64,000 nt of DNA from Hyphococcus sp. (GTDB lineage: Bacteria > Pseudomonadota > Alphaproteobacteria > Caulobacterales > Parvularculaceae): contig JANQON010000005.1 in the NCBI GenBank assembly GCA_028289605.1, forward strand, positions 265,192 through 329,191, read 5' to 3'. Each line of letters starts with the position of its first letter. Position 1 is the first letter of the stretch. The position numbers were made by a program, and so were the translations under genes. The notes under the pieces are model-generated. The model saw only the letters and a list, made by a program, of their open reading frames with translations, had not been told where the DNA came from and ran no database searches. This document shows, in pieces, positions 26,766 through 35,463 of this stretch.

Positions 26766-27914
26766 TTGAGCATTTCCGGGTGGTCTGATGCGCGGGTCGC
26801 AAACGCAGCTGGCGTCCTGTCCACGCGTTTTGATTCCGTTGGAGACGCGTTCGCGGCGAATTTCGCCGACGGCGCTGAACTCGGGGCTAGCTTCGCTGTC
26901 GTAAAGAACGGCGAACTCGTCGCGGACATCAGGGGCGGGCACGCCGATCGGGCGAGGGAAGCGCCGTGGACGGAAGATACGCTCGCGTGTGTCTATTCAA
27001 CCGGGAAATCGGTTCTTTCGCTGCTCGTCGCGATGGAGGTTTCGTCCGGCCGCATTGCCTATGATGCGCCCGTCGCCCGTTACTGGCCGGAATTCGCCGC
27101 GCAGAACAAGGGGACGATTACGGTCGCGCAAGCGCTGTCCCATCAAGACGGTCTGGCCGCCCTGCCTGAGGATACGCCGCCCGAAATTTATCTAGACTGG
27201 GATGGGGTGTGCGCAAAAATCGCGGCGATGGCGCCCTTATGGCCGCCCGGAACGGCGAATGGCTATCACCCGCAGACATTTGGGTTTATCGTCGGCGAGC
27301 TGTTGCGCCGCGTGACCGGGAGATCTGTCGGCGCCTTGCTCAGAACGCTGCAAGCGCAGGAAGCAATTCAAGTCCTGTGCGGGTTAAGACCCGATGAAAT
27401 GGCGCGCGCGTCGTTCATGCCGAAGCCGCCGCAGCCGCCCGACCTCGGAGATCTCACCGACATCAAGAAACTGGCGTTCCTGAAGCCGTCCTCGTCCCCC
27501 GCCAAGGTCTCGCGCGAGGACTGGATGGCGGCCGAGATTCCTGCCTCGAACATGCATGCGAACGCGCGATCGCTGGCGCATCTGCTGCAGCCTTTCGTCA
27601 ATGGCGGGGTCTGGCGCGGCGAACCGGTGATGGACGCCCAAACGATCGGTGAAGCGTTCGATGAACGCATTCGCGGCGACGACCTGGTCTTGCCGTTTCA
27701 TCTGTCCTGGTCGGCTGGACTGATGCGCAACATCAATCGTCATTTCGGACCCAACGAAAACGCTTTCGGTCACGCCGGATTCGGCGGATCCTGCGTTGTG
27801 ATCGACCCGGACCATCAGATGACGATCGCGTATGTCATGAACAAGATGTCGCCCTACCTGGTCGGCGACCCACGCGCGCTTCGATTGATTAACGCTGTTT
27901 ACGCCTCTCTCTAA
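26766..27914 (+). CDS. Beta-lactamase-fold serine hydrolase (class C/EstB type)
   Basis: Serine hydrolase of 382 residues. The nucleophile tetrad SxxK is in VYSTGKSVLSLLVAM (about residue 79), the second motif appears as YHPQ rather than YxN (GYHPQTFGFIVGELLRRVTG), and a C-terminal HAGFGG segment replaces KTG. There is no signal peptide. These features fit the EstB-like esterases rather than a resistance beta-lactamase. The start is taken as TTG at 26766, because the first in-frame ATG lies inside the SxxK helix. It overlaps the end of the convergent small secreted-protein gene by 4 bases. Confidence 0.85.
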   Translation: MSISGWSDARVANAAGVLSTRFDSVGDAFAANFADGAELGASFAVVKNGELVADIRGGHADRAREAPWTEDTLACVYSTGKSVLSLLVAMEVSSGRIAYDAPVARYWPEFAAQNKGTITVAQALSHQDGLAALPEDTPPEIYLDWDGVCAKIAAMAPLWPPGTANGYHPQTFGFIVGELLRRVTGRSVGALLRTLQAQEAIQVLCGLRPDEMARASFMPKPPQPPDLGDLTDIKKLAFLKPSSSPAKVSREDWMAAEIPASNMHANARSLAHLLQPFVNGGVWRGEPVMDAQTIGEAFDERIRGDDLVLPFHLSWSAGLMRNINRHFGPNENAFGHAGFGGSCVVIDPDHQMTIAYVMNKMSPYLVGDPRALRLINAVYASL

Positions 27915-28192
27915 AATTGAAAGCGGACGTCGAACGATACGAGCGCCGGTTGCGGGTAGCCGGGATAGACCTTCGCCATAGACTCGCAATCGTCAATATA
28001 ATGACGATGAAACTCGGTGTCCGCTCGCGCCCGGCGCGTGACGGCCATGACCTCAATCGGCTGCGCGCCGACCTCGAATGCGGTAAGCACCTTCGGCTTT
28101 GAACGCAGTTGCTGCGGCGCCTGCTGCTGCGCCAGCGCGGGCACGCCGTAGAAAGCAAACACCGCAAAAAGCGCCGCTTTTCTGATCAACAT
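27911..28192 (-). CDS. Small secreted protein, function unknown
   Basis: A 93-residue protein with a clear signal peptide (LIRKAALFAVFAFYGVPALA, cleavage after about residue 22), then a Gln-rich stretch and an unrecognised mature domain with one Cys (YIDDCESMAKVYPGYPQPALVSFDVRFQF). No family is recognised. It is followed on the minus strand by nothing in its direction; its 3' end overlaps the serine hydrolase stop by 4 bases. Confidence 0.65.
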   Translation of the reverse strand: MLIRKAALFAVFAFYGVPALAQQQAPQQLRSKPKVLTAFEVGAQPIEVMAVTRRARADTEFHRHYIDDCESMAKVYPGYPQPALVSFDVRFQF

Positions 28193-28303
28193 TGTCGCTC
28201 GCCCCTTTATTCCAGGACCGGCAAGCGTGGATCGAAGGGGTGACCAAAAGTTTACGAGACGTTGTTAATTTCGCATCAAGGCGTTGTTTCACTTTAAATA
28301 GAA

Positions 28304-29272
28304 TTAATCACGCGTTTGACGCAAAAGCCAATCGACCAGAATGTCGTTCAGGGCTTGCGGCTTTTCCCACATCACCCAGTGTCCACATTCGGGAATGACG
28401 TGCTTTTCCACATTCGGCACGATGTCCTCCATGGTGTCGGCGCCGTCGGGCGGCAGGAATATGTCCGCGCCGGCGCCGACCCAGAGGGCTGGGTGAGAGA
28501 TCACCGGGTCACGCGCTTTCATGATTTCCCAGTTGCGGTCGATATTGCGGTAGAGATTGACGCCGCCGCGGAAGCCGGACCTTCGATAGGCCTCGACAAA
28601 AACGGCGATGTCTGCATCCGCGAGGGCGATCTCATTTGGGTCGGCCGGCGGTCCGTCGCGCAGTCTGCCGACGATATCAAACACGCGATTGTCAATTTCA
28701 TCCGGCGGCGAAGCCCAGCGCGGTTTGCGGAACATCAGGCGAAAGAACTTTTCGATATCTGCTTCGAGAATGGCCTCAACGCCGTCATCTTTTTGAAAGC
28801 GCACGATGTAGTGGCGATCGGTGTGCCGTTTTTCGAGAATGGCGATCGGCGCGACGGGCGGCGGCGGGCGGTGCGGCGTACACACGCCGATGACGCCTTC
28901 AACCCGGTCCGGATGAAGCTGGGCCATCGGCCAGACGAGAGCGCCGCCCCAATCATGACCGCAAAAAATGGCCGACCGCAACTGTAATGCATCGAGCAGC
29001 GCTGCAAGGTCATCCGTCATATGACGAATGTCGTAGAGCGACGTATCCGCCGGCGCATCGGAACGCCCGAACCCTTTAAGGTCGACAGCGATGGCGCGAA
29101 AGCCGGCGCGCGCCAGCGCCGGCAGCTGGTTCTTCCAGGAATAGGCGATCTCCGGCCAGCCATGCACGAGTATCACCGGCGGACGCGCGCGTGCAGCGTC
29201 GCCATCCGCTTCATAAATTGCGAGATTGACGCCGTTGGCGTCGACGATTTCGGGCTTGGGGAAGTCGTTCAT
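28304..29272 (-). CDS. Epoxide hydrolase-type alpha/beta hydrolase
   Basis: Alpha/beta hydrolase of 322 residues that probably opens an epoxide or removes a halide. The HGWPEIAYSW oxyanion motif is near residue 35, the nucleophile elbow is GHDWGGALVW with Asp as nucleophile near residue 105, and the catalytic His lies in PECGHWVMWEKP near the end. Asp at the elbow together with HGWP is the epoxide-hydrolase pattern. It is divergent from the thioesterase gene with about 118 bases between them. Confidence 0.9.
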   Translation of the reverse strand: MNDFPKPEIVDANGVNLAIYEADGDAARARPPVILVHGWPEIAYSWKNQLPALARAGFRAIAVDLKGFGRSDAPADTSLYDIRHMTDDLAALLDALQLRSAIFCGHDWGGALVWPMAQLHPDRVEGVIGVCTPHRPPPPVAPIAILEKRHTDRHYIVRFQKDDGVEAILEADIEKFFRLMFRKPRWASPPDEIDNRVFDIVGRLRDGPPADPNEIALADADIAVFVEAYRRSGFRGGVNLYRNIDRNWEIMKARDPVISHPALWVGAGADIFLPPDGADTMEDIVPNVEKHVIPECGHWVMWEKPQALNDILVDWLLRQTRD

Positions 29273-29390
29273 ATCTTATCTTGGCTTGCTCGCTTGCTGC
29301 GGGCAACGCTTGATTGCAGGCGTTTACGCCGGCGCCGCGACGCTGCGCATCGCGCTTTGCCCCGCTTTTGAATTGAGCTATTGCGAGGCC

Positions 29391-29807
29391 ATGGCTGACA
29401 CTGCGCACATTGACAAAGTCCCGCCAGGCTGGACGCGCCGGGAGTTCCCTGAGAGTTTCGGCGGCGTTGCCGGGCCGTTCTGCTTTCGCGACGACGGCGA
29501 GATCGGCGTTGGATTTTTTTCGGAGCCGCGACATGGCAATCTCGGCGGCGTTGTCCATGGCGGCGCGCTTTTGACGCTCGCCGACATGGCGCTGTTTAAC
29601 ATCTGCCGAGACGCGCTTGCATCTTCCCGCGCCGTTACCGTTACGTTAAATTCTGAATTCATCAGCGCTGCTCCGATTGGACAGTTCATTGAGGCGAACG
29701 GCGAACTGATCCGGGCGGGTAGAAGCCTCTTATTCGCACGCGGGCTCATCTTCACCGGCGACACGCAACTGCTCTCATTTTCCGGAACGCTTAAGCGGAT
29801 TTCGTGA
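29391..29807 (+). CDS. PaaI-like hotdog thioesterase
   Basis: Hotdog-fold acyl-CoA thioesterase of 138 residues. The family pattern HGNLGGVVHGGALLTLADMAL spans about residues 44-64, and TVTLNSEFISAAPIGQFIEANGELIRAGRSL is the second half of the fold. I use the ATG at 29391 after GAGG; a further 55 codons are open upstream but are unlike the family. Substrate unknown. Its last 17 bases overlap the convergent rarD gene. Confidence 0.88.
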   Translation: MADTAHIDKVPPGWTRREFPESFGGVAGPFCFRDDGEIGVGFFSEPRHGNLGGVVHGGALLTLADMALFNICRDALASSRAVTVTLNSEFISAAPIGQFIEANGELIRAGRSLLFARGLIFTGDTQLLSFSGTLKRIS

Positions 29808-30717
29808 TGGGTTCCGGCTGATTCGCCCGAACGGCGTCGAGGCTGAATATGACGAGGCCCGTCCAGATCAGACCGAAACACACGGCGTGATAAGGCGTGA
29901 ACGCTTCTCCGTAGTAAAGCCCCAGGATGAACTGCAAGGTCGGGCCGATATATTGCATGAAGCCAAGCGTCGTCAGCGTCAGGCGGCGCGCCGACAGGGC
30001 GAATAAGACCAGCGGAATAACCGTTACCGGGCCGGCAAGCATCAACAGGAAGTCCATGCCGAAGTCGCCGGCTTGAAAAACCGCTTCTCCGCTGATCATC
30101 AAGGAGAAAACATAGACGGCGGCGATCGGCGCGAGCAGCGACGTCTCAATGAAAAGCCCCGGCATGGCGCCCACGGGCGTCGTTTTTCGAATGTAGCCGT
30201 AGGCGGTAAAGAGCACGGCGAGGACAATCGACACCCAGGGAAAAACCCCGGCGCCGAAGGTCATGACGAGAACGCCCGCGGCGGCGAGTCCCAATGCAAC
30301 GATTTGCGCCCGGCGAAGCTTCTCACCGAGGACGAATACGCCCGCCGCGACATACATCAGCGGATTGATGTAATATCCGAGGCTGGCTTCGAGGATGCGA
30401 TCGTTGATGACCGCCCACACATAGATCAGCCAGTTGCTGGAAATCGCCAGCGCGGCGACCGCGAGAATAAAAACGACCCGCGGCGTTTTGAGCGCGGTCA
30501 CAACCTCGCGCCACTGCTTGCGGAGCAAGATGAGCACTGCGCCAAAAGGAACCGACCAAAAGATTCGGTGGGACAGAATTTCCAGCGCCGATACTTCGCT
30601 GAGCAATTTCAAATAAAGTGGAAACAGGCCCCAAAGCGTATACGCGACAACGCCGGTAATGAGGCCCAGGCGAATTTCGGCAGCTGCGTTTTCCGCCGCA
30701 GAGGGGTTAGCGTTCAC
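29791..30717 (-). CDS. rarD: RarD-type EamA-family transporter
   Basis: Integral membrane protein of 308 residues with about ten hydrophobic segments and two EamA repeats. RarD-branch sequences are visible: GVVAYTLWGLFPLYLKLL, SHRIFWSVPF, NWLIYVWAV, EASLGYYINPLM, and TTLGFMQYIGPTLQFILGLYYGE. The substrate is not established for the family. I start at GTG 30717, which overlaps the upstream gene by 11 bases and follows a GGA; the frame is open to 30771. It is probably co-transcribed with the secreted-protein gene upstream. Confidence 0.9.
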   Translation of the reverse strand: MNANPSAAENAAAEIRLGLITGVVAYTLWGLFPLYLKLLSEVSALEILSHRIFWSVPFGAVLILLRKQWREVVTALKTPRVVFILAVAALAISSNWLIYVWAVINDRILEASLGYYINPLMYVAAGVFVLGEKLRRAQIVALGLAAAGVLVMTFGAGVFPWVSIVLAVLFTAYGYIRKTTPVGAMPGLFIETSLLAPIAAVYVFSLMISGEAVFQAGDFGMDFLLMLAGPVTVIPLVLFALSARRLTLTTLGFMQYIGPTLQFILGLYYGEAFTPYHAVCFGLIWTGLVIFSLDAVRANQPEPITKSA

Positions 30718-31477
30718 TGACGATTCCGTCTTCCAACAAGGCGGCCACAAGGCGCTCAAGCGTGGCTTCATCGCCGGCGGCGCTGTATCGCGCAGTGATG
30801 ACGACGCGGCGATTGTCTCGCGTAGCTTCTATGGACTCATAGACGAATCCTTCCCGGTAAAAGGGCTGCGGCGCGCGGTAGAACTTTGCGTTTTTGTTTA
30901 AGGTGTTGAGCTCGCTCTGGAGAACGCGGCGGGTAATAAATTCCAATGGCAGATATCGATTGACGCCCGTTCTCTCGTCGAGCGTCAAATTGCCGAGCCT
31001 TGCCTGCAGCTTGCCGTCAACGATTTCAGGAATGAGCGTTACGTCGATGCTGCCGGTTTCGCGCGCCATTCGTCGCGGCTTGCCGGCGCCGTTCCAGCCG
31101 CAGTTCCAAAACTCGTACTCCAAATCGAGTGCAAAGCGGATGGCGCCGGCCGGGAACCCGATATACGGCTTGCCGGCGTCCCAGCGCTCGCCGCAATCCT
31201 CGCGGTGATCAGCGATCCAGTTCTCCAGATCGCGTTCGGTTTCTTCGATGAATTCAGTCACATCGGTGACAAGCGCGATTCGGACGTCCCCGTTGGCGGC
31301 GCGCGAGGTGTCGGCGAAGATCTGTATCTCGGCGGTAACCGGCCGCCCGCCCATATTGACCCGCGTCGGCGCGTCGTAAATTTTGTCGTAGCCCTGCGGC
31401 GCCCCGGCGCCGGCGGCGGCGTGCAGCGCGCCCCAGAATACGGCTGAAATCGCCAACAATCGCATTGCCTTCCCCAT
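30707..31477 (-). CDS. Secreted protein of unknown function
   Basis: A 256-residue exported protein that I cannot assign. The signal peptide is MRLLAISAVFWGALHAAAGAG (starting at 31477 or, after GGGGAAGGCA, at 31465). The mature part contains ALDLEYEFWNCGWNGAGKPRRMARETGSIDVTLIPEI and a C-terminal helical region. It looks like a periplasmic beta-rich domain. It overlaps rarD by 11 bases, suggesting coupling. The frame remains open far upstream, but that part is antisense to asd. Confidence 0.65.
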   Translation of the reverse strand: MGKAMRLLAISAVFWGALHAAAGAGAPQGYDKIYDAPTRVNMGGRPVTAEIQIFADTSRAANGDVRIALVTDVTEFIEETERDLENWIADHREDCGERWDAGKPYIGFPAGAIRFALDLEYEFWNCGWNGAGKPRRMARETGSIDVTLIPEIVDGKLQARLGNLTLDERTGVNRYLPLEFITRRVLQSELNTLNKNAKFYRAPQPFYREGFVYESIEATRDNRRVVITARYSAAGDEATLERLVAALLEDGIVSER

Positions 31478-31538
31478 CCCGACCGGGCGCACCTTAGGGG
31501 CGATTTGTTGGGGCGTGAAGACCGCTTGCGTTGAAGCG

Positions 31539-32564
31539 TTAGGCCGCCTTTGCAAGGTGGCCGCGATTGAGAAGCAGCTCGGCGATCTGAACCGCATTGA
31601 GGGCCGCGCCCTTGCGAAGGTTGTCAGAAACGCACCACAGGGCAAGGCCGTTCTCGACCGTAGGATCGACGCGAATGCGGCTGACGAAGGTGGCGAATTC
31701 GCCAACGCATTCAACCGGCGTGACATAGCCGCCGTCTTCGCGTTTATCGACAACCAACAGCCCAGGCGCCTCGCGCAGGATTTCGCGGGCCTCGTCGTCG
31801 GTGATCTCGTTCTCGAATTCAATGTTGACGGCTTCGGCATGACCCACAAAGGTCGGTACGCGAACGCAATTCGCGGTCAGCTTGATTTTCGAATCCAGGA
31901 TCTTTTTCGTCTCCGCCGTCATCTTCCACTCTTCCTTGGTAAAGCCGTCCTCCATGAAGACGTCGATATGCGGGATGACGTTGAATGCGATTTGCTTTGT
32001 GAATTTGTCCGGGGACGGTGTATCGTTGACGAAGATGCCCTTCGTTTGATCGAACAACTCGTCCATGGCGTCTTTACCGGCGCCCGACGTCGACTGATAC
32101 GTGGAAACGACAACGCGGGTGATTGTCGCCGCATCGTGCAGCGGCTTTAGCGCGACGACGAGCTGGGCCGTCGAGCAGTTTGGATTGGCGATGATGTTCT
32201 TTTTCGCATAGCCGGAAACGGCGTCGGCGTTCACTTCCGGCACGATCAGGGGGACATCCGGATCCATTCGAAAATGCGATGAATTGTCGATGACGATACA
32301 TCCCGCGTCCGCCGCTTTCGGCGCCCATTCCCGGGCGACAGATCCGCCGGCGGCGAAAAGGGCGATGTCGGCTTTCGAGAAGTCGAATGTCTCAAGGTCG
32401 GCGCATTTCAGCGTCTTGTCGCCAAAAGACAGCTCTCGTCCGATCGACTGGCGCGAGGCCAGCGCGAAGACTTCGTTTACGGGAAACAGGCGCTCGGCGA
32501 GAATGGCCAGCATCTCCTGTCCGACATTGCCGGTGGCGCCGACGACGGCGACGTTGACTTCCAT
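31539..32564 (-). CDS. asd: Aspartate-semialdehyde dehydrogenase
   Basis: Makes aspartate semialdehyde for lysine/diaminopimelate, threonine and methionine. It has 341 residues. The NADP motif VAVVGATGNVGQEMLAIL is at the N-terminus, the catalytic Cys is in NPNCSTAQLVVALKPLHDAA at about 130, and YQSTSGAGKDAMDEL plus the RVPTFVGHAEAVNIEFE region (with the catalytic His) follow. It is the standard bacterial form. It stands alone on the minus strand, 61 bases upstream of the secreted-protein gene start. Confidence 0.97.
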   Translation of the reverse strand: MEVNVAVVGATGNVGQEMLAILAERLFPVNEVFALASRQSIGRELSFGDKTLKCADLETFDFSKADIALFAAGGSVAREWAPKAADAGCIVIDNSSHFRMDPDVPLIVPEVNADAVSGYAKKNIIANPNCSTAQLVVALKPLHDAATITRVVVSTYQSTSGAGKDAMDELFDQTKGIFVNDTPSPDKFTKQIAFNVIPHIDVFMEDGFTKEEWKMTAETKKILDSKIKLTANCVRVPTFVGHAEAVNIEFENEITDDEAREILREAPGLLVVDKREDGGYVTPVECVGEFATFVSRIRVDPTVENGLALWCVSDNLRKGAALNAVQIAELLLNRGHLAKAA

Positions 32565-32671
32565 GGGGTGCTCCTTGGCGAGATTGCCGGGAGAAACGCG
32601 GAAAACAGCGTGAAGTCAAGGCGTCCGATCCCAAGGAATTCTGATCGTCGCGTTAGGATCGGCGCCCGCCG

Positions 32672-32699
32672 ACAACAAAAAGGGCCGCCAAGGCGGCCC
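32672..32699 (-). terminator. Rho-independent terminator of the coiled-coil/amphi-Trp unit
   Basis: Stem GGGCCGCC (32682-32689) and GGCGGCCC (32692-32699). Read on the minus strand it is followed by TTTTTGTTG. It lies about 30 bases after the stop of the amphi-Trp gene and marks the 3' end of the four-gene minus-strand unit. Confidence 0.88.
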
Positions 32700-32726
32700 A
32701 ATTGCTTAAGGGATATTGCTAATCTC

Positions 32727-32948
32727 TTACGCCGCTTTCCATTTGATCTGGAATTCGATCTCTTCCGCGTCGCCTTCGCGTTCGTGTTCAATGTTGAACT
32801 GCGCGCGTGCGGGGACGTAAACGCGTTCGCCGGCGACCTGGATCTCGAATTTTTCGTCATTTTCAAGCGCATCGGCGAGACGGCGCAGTTTCGCGACAAA
32901 CTGGTCGATGGGGTAATCTTTTTCGATATCACGGTCCGGTTTGGACAT
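32727..32948 (-). CDS. Amphi-Trp domain small protein
   Basis: A 73-residue protein with the amphi-Trp pattern: an N-terminal helix (YPIDQFVAKLRRLADALENDE), then alternating beta strands (KFEIQVAGERVYVPARAQFNIEHER) and the terminal EIEFQIKWK. The family occurs in bacteria and archaea and has no assigned function that I know of. AGGAGG lies about 9 bases before the ATG. It follows the coiled-coil gene by 75 bases in the same direction, with a terminator after it, so it probably belongs to the same transcript. Confidence 0.8.
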   Translation of the reverse strand: MSKPDRDIEKDYPIDQFVAKLRRLADALENDEKFEIQVAGERVYVPARAQFNIEHEREGDAEEIEFQIKWKAA

Positions 32949-33023
32949 GAGAAAGCCTCCTCTTTTGGATCATGACCGCGGACGATACCTGTGTTTCTTT
33001 ACGAATTTGTTGCCGCCCCGGCT

Positions 33024-34493
33024 TTAGAAACCGCCGCCGGTTTTGAAGCCGCCGCGGCGACGTCGGGGGGCTCTTGGCAGGCGCGGCGCCCTCGGCGCAC
33101 GTGGGCGTCGCGGTGTTCGCGGGAATCGGATCTGGGGCGCGTTTCCCCAATCCTGGGGCAAGCCAAATCCTTCGCGCCATTCGTCGCCGCCAAAGTCGTC
33201 CGACCAGTCGCGTTTGCGCCGTCGCTGGGTCTTTTGCAGACGCCGCCAGGCCTCTCCCTCCCGAATAGCGCCGCGCAGGAGTTCCGATAGCACGACGCTG
33301 ACAACGCCGCGGTCTTTAAACTCTGAATACGGACTGTCATAACGCGCGGACTTGAACCGGCGGCGAAGCGTTTCGAGTTCCGACAGGATATTCGACTGCT
33401 TTGACGCGGCGCGTCCGAAAGAACGGCCGGATTCCTCGATTTCCATGCGCTCCCGGCGCAGACGAACAAGCTCGTCGACCAGCCGGTCGTCTTCGAGCGT
33501 CATGGTTTCCAGGGCGAGCACTTTCAGATCCGGAATTGATCGATCGGCGAGGGCCCCCGCCACCAGTCTCCTCGCTTTTTCGAGGGGGCCGTCCCGTCCT
33601 GCGGCGGCGTCGGCGTGGCGGGCGGCGGCGTCCCGGTGAAGCGCTTCGGCCTCGGCGATTGCGGCGTCGGTTTTTTCAAGCGCCGCTCTTGCGTCTTTCG
33701 TCCTGTCCCGGAGTTTATTGACGCCGTCGCGCTCAAGGGCCTCGCGTTCGTAGCGTTCAATGCCCTGCGCGATCTCTTCGGCGGTCTCCTTCACCCGAGC
33801 GGCGTGTTCTTCCAGACGCTCAGGCAACTCCAGAAGGCGAGCGTAGTTCAACCGCGCATCGCGATACCGGATGATGCGGGCGACCCAGCGGTCGAGCGCT
33901 GCAAACAGAAAGAACGCCCGATACTTCCGGGTCCCGAACTTGCGCTCCCAGAGATAGGAGAACAACGGATCCGCCTCGTAAGGCGCGCCCTTTTCGGTCC
34001 GGTCAGTGCGGGCGATGTCGAGCTTGGATGCGGCGCGCTCCGCCACGGCGTTCGCGTCCTCGAGCGCTTTCGCCATTCTCAGATAAGCCTCGTCCGACTC
34101 CAAACTCTGGTTGGTTTTATCCACCGCTTTTTCATGCAAGTCCGCTGCGTCGTCGAGAGCGCTTTCCCGGCGACGGCGTTCCGCTTCAAGGCGCTCGATT
34201 TCGCCGCGGGCGTCGACAAGTTCGCGGGCGAGCGCATCGATATGATCTTCATGGGCGGCGATCAGCCGCTCGGCCTCTTCGTCCGTTTTTCCAAGAGAAC
34301 GCGTCAAATCTTCGGTCTTCAAGTGGTCCATACGTATGCCGGCGATTCGGCGATACGCGTCGGCCTCGGCGCGTTCGATTGTTGCGAACCGGGTGACGCG
34401 TTCCGACGCCGCCCGGCCGGCGTCGGCGACGCCGGTGCGCGCTTGCGCAATCGAGGCATCGATTTGGTGAAGAACGTCGCGGCCAGAGGTCAT
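33024..34493 (-). CDS. Large coiled-coil protein with Arg/Pro-rich tail, function unknown
   Basis: A 489-residue protein, third gene of a tight minus-strand trio. Long Ala/Glu/Arg coiled coil fills about residues 1-150 and 235-330 (RELVDARGEIERLEAERRRRESALDD). Between them a more hydrophobic block (FSYLWERKFGTRKYRAFFLFAALDRWVARIIRYRD, positions near 33850-33960) may touch membrane. The C-terminus, from about residue 450, is a strongly basic Arg/Pro/Ala repeat (FPRTPRRPRAPRAPRLPRAP) ending RRRRGGFKTGGGF, fit for binding nucleic acid or an acidic surface. I start at MTSGRDV, 7 bases after the previous stop. I recognise no enzyme motif. Confidence 0.7.
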   Translation of the reverse strand: MTSGRDVLHQIDASIAQARTGVADAGRAASERVTRFATIERAEADAYRRIAGIRMDHLKTEDLTRSLGKTDEEAERLIAAHEDHIDALARELVDARGEIERLEAERRRRESALDDAADLHEKAVDKTNQSLESDEAYLRMAKALEDANAVAERAASKLDIARTDRTEKGAPYEADPLFSYLWERKFGTRKYRAFFLFAALDRWVARIIRYRDARLNYARLLELPERLEEHAARVKETAEEIAQGIERYEREALERDGVNKLRDRTKDARAALEKTDAAIAEAEALHRDAAARHADAAAGRDGPLEKARRLVAGALADRSIPDLKVLALETMTLEDDRLVDELVRLRRERMEIEESGRSFGRAASKQSNILSELETLRRRFKSARYDSPYSEFKDRGVVSVVLSELLRGAIREGEAWRRLQKTQRRRKRDWSDDFGGDEWREGFGLPQDWGNAPQIRFPRTPRRPRAPRAPRLPRAPRRRRGGFKTGGGF

Positions 34494-34500
34494 GCAGCGC

Positions 34501-35454
34501 CTACCATTCCAAAATCGATCCGCCGGCGGTTTCAATCGTGTATGTCGGCGCCAGCGCGCCCTGCGGCTTTGCGCCGACCATGGCGTTCTGAATGATCTGG
34601 TCGTCTTGTTTGTCGGCGGCGATCCGGTTGAAGACGCCTTCGGGAACGCGCACGCCCCATTTGTCGACCCTTCTTACCGCACGGTCTTCTTCGCTCGCGA
34701 TTTCAAGACGGTGCGTCTGACCGCGCGCGTCGACCGCTTCTACGATCAGGTAATAGTTTCGCACATTCGGGTCATCGTCATGTACGCGAAAAACGCCTGA
34801 ATACTCTTCCGGATTAGAGACGACCCGGATGTTGAGCTCCTTGGCGAGCGTGCCGCGCATCGTATTCAAGTCGTCGACGGCGGCGCGCGCGGCGCCGGCG
34901 TCGGCGCCTTCGGCGGCGGCGACGCCTTCCTGGTAAGCAGACGCGATCCGCGCGCGCGCCTGGTCGGTTTCGGCGAGCGCGAGCGCGGCGTTCCGTGCGT
35001 CCGTCAACGCTGCGGGCAACGTTTGCGTGAGCTCGACTTCAACGGCGCGGGCTTTGGCTTCTCGCGGCGCCTCAAACCCAAGTTCCCAGATCGCTGTTGC
35101 AAAGGCGGCGATCCCAAGAATCACAGCGACCGGCGGCAGCCAGCGGTCCCGGCCTATGTAAAATTTCGCGAGACTGACGGAGAGTGTGTTTCGGGGCGGC
35201 GCATAGGCGAAGCGTTTCTCTTCCAGCGCTTTGACGCCGTCAGCAAGGATCCGTTCCGGCACGTTAATGCCCTGCGCCGCATAGATCTCTTTAAGGCGGG
35301 CGATCAGTTTTCCTTCGCGGGCTTCTGTGGACAGCTCACGATCGATCAGTTTTTCCCGATGGCGCAGCGTATCGACGATGTCCATGGCGAGCATGACATC
35401 GTCGAGCTTCTTCGGCTCGTCCTTGGCGGTTGAAATCACCCCTGCGCCGCCCAT
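34501..35454 (-). CDS. Single-pass membrane protein of the coiled-coil trio (possibly DUF6384-like)
   Basis: A 317-residue protein, middle gene of the trio, 9 bases after the previous stop and 7 before the next start. The N-terminal ~100 residues are helical and charged (DIVDTLRHREKLIDREL), then comes one membrane segment at about 106-126 (LPPVAVILGIAAFATAIWEL). A helical stalk spans about 130-210, and a beta-like domain carries YYLIVEAVDARGQTHRLEIASEEDRAVRRVDKWGVRVPEGVFNRI. Topology suggests a cytoplasmic N-terminus and periplasmic C-terminus. It resembles proteins I recall as DUF6384, which is not certain. Confidence 0.7.
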   Translation of the reverse strand: MGGAGVISTAKDEPKKLDDVMLAMDIVDTLRHREKLIDRELSTEAREGKLIARLKEIYAAQGINVPERILADGVKALEEKRFAYAPPRNTLSVSLAKFYIGRDRWLPPVAVILGIAAFATAIWELGFEAPREAKARAVEVELTQTLPAALTDARNAALALAETDQARARIASAYQEGVAAAEGADAGAARAAVDDLNTMRGTLAKELNIRVVSNPEEYSGVFRVHDDDPNVRNYYLIVEAVDARGQTHRLEIASEEDRAVRRVDKWGVRVPEGVFNRIAADKQDDQIIQNAMVGAKPQGALAPTYTIETAGGSILEW

Positions 35455-35463
35455 ACGGCCTCG

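Noticed and set aside
26766..27914. Antibiotic-resistance beta-lactamase
   Set aside because: No signal peptide, YHP in place of YxN, and no KTG; the layout is that of an EstB-type esterase.
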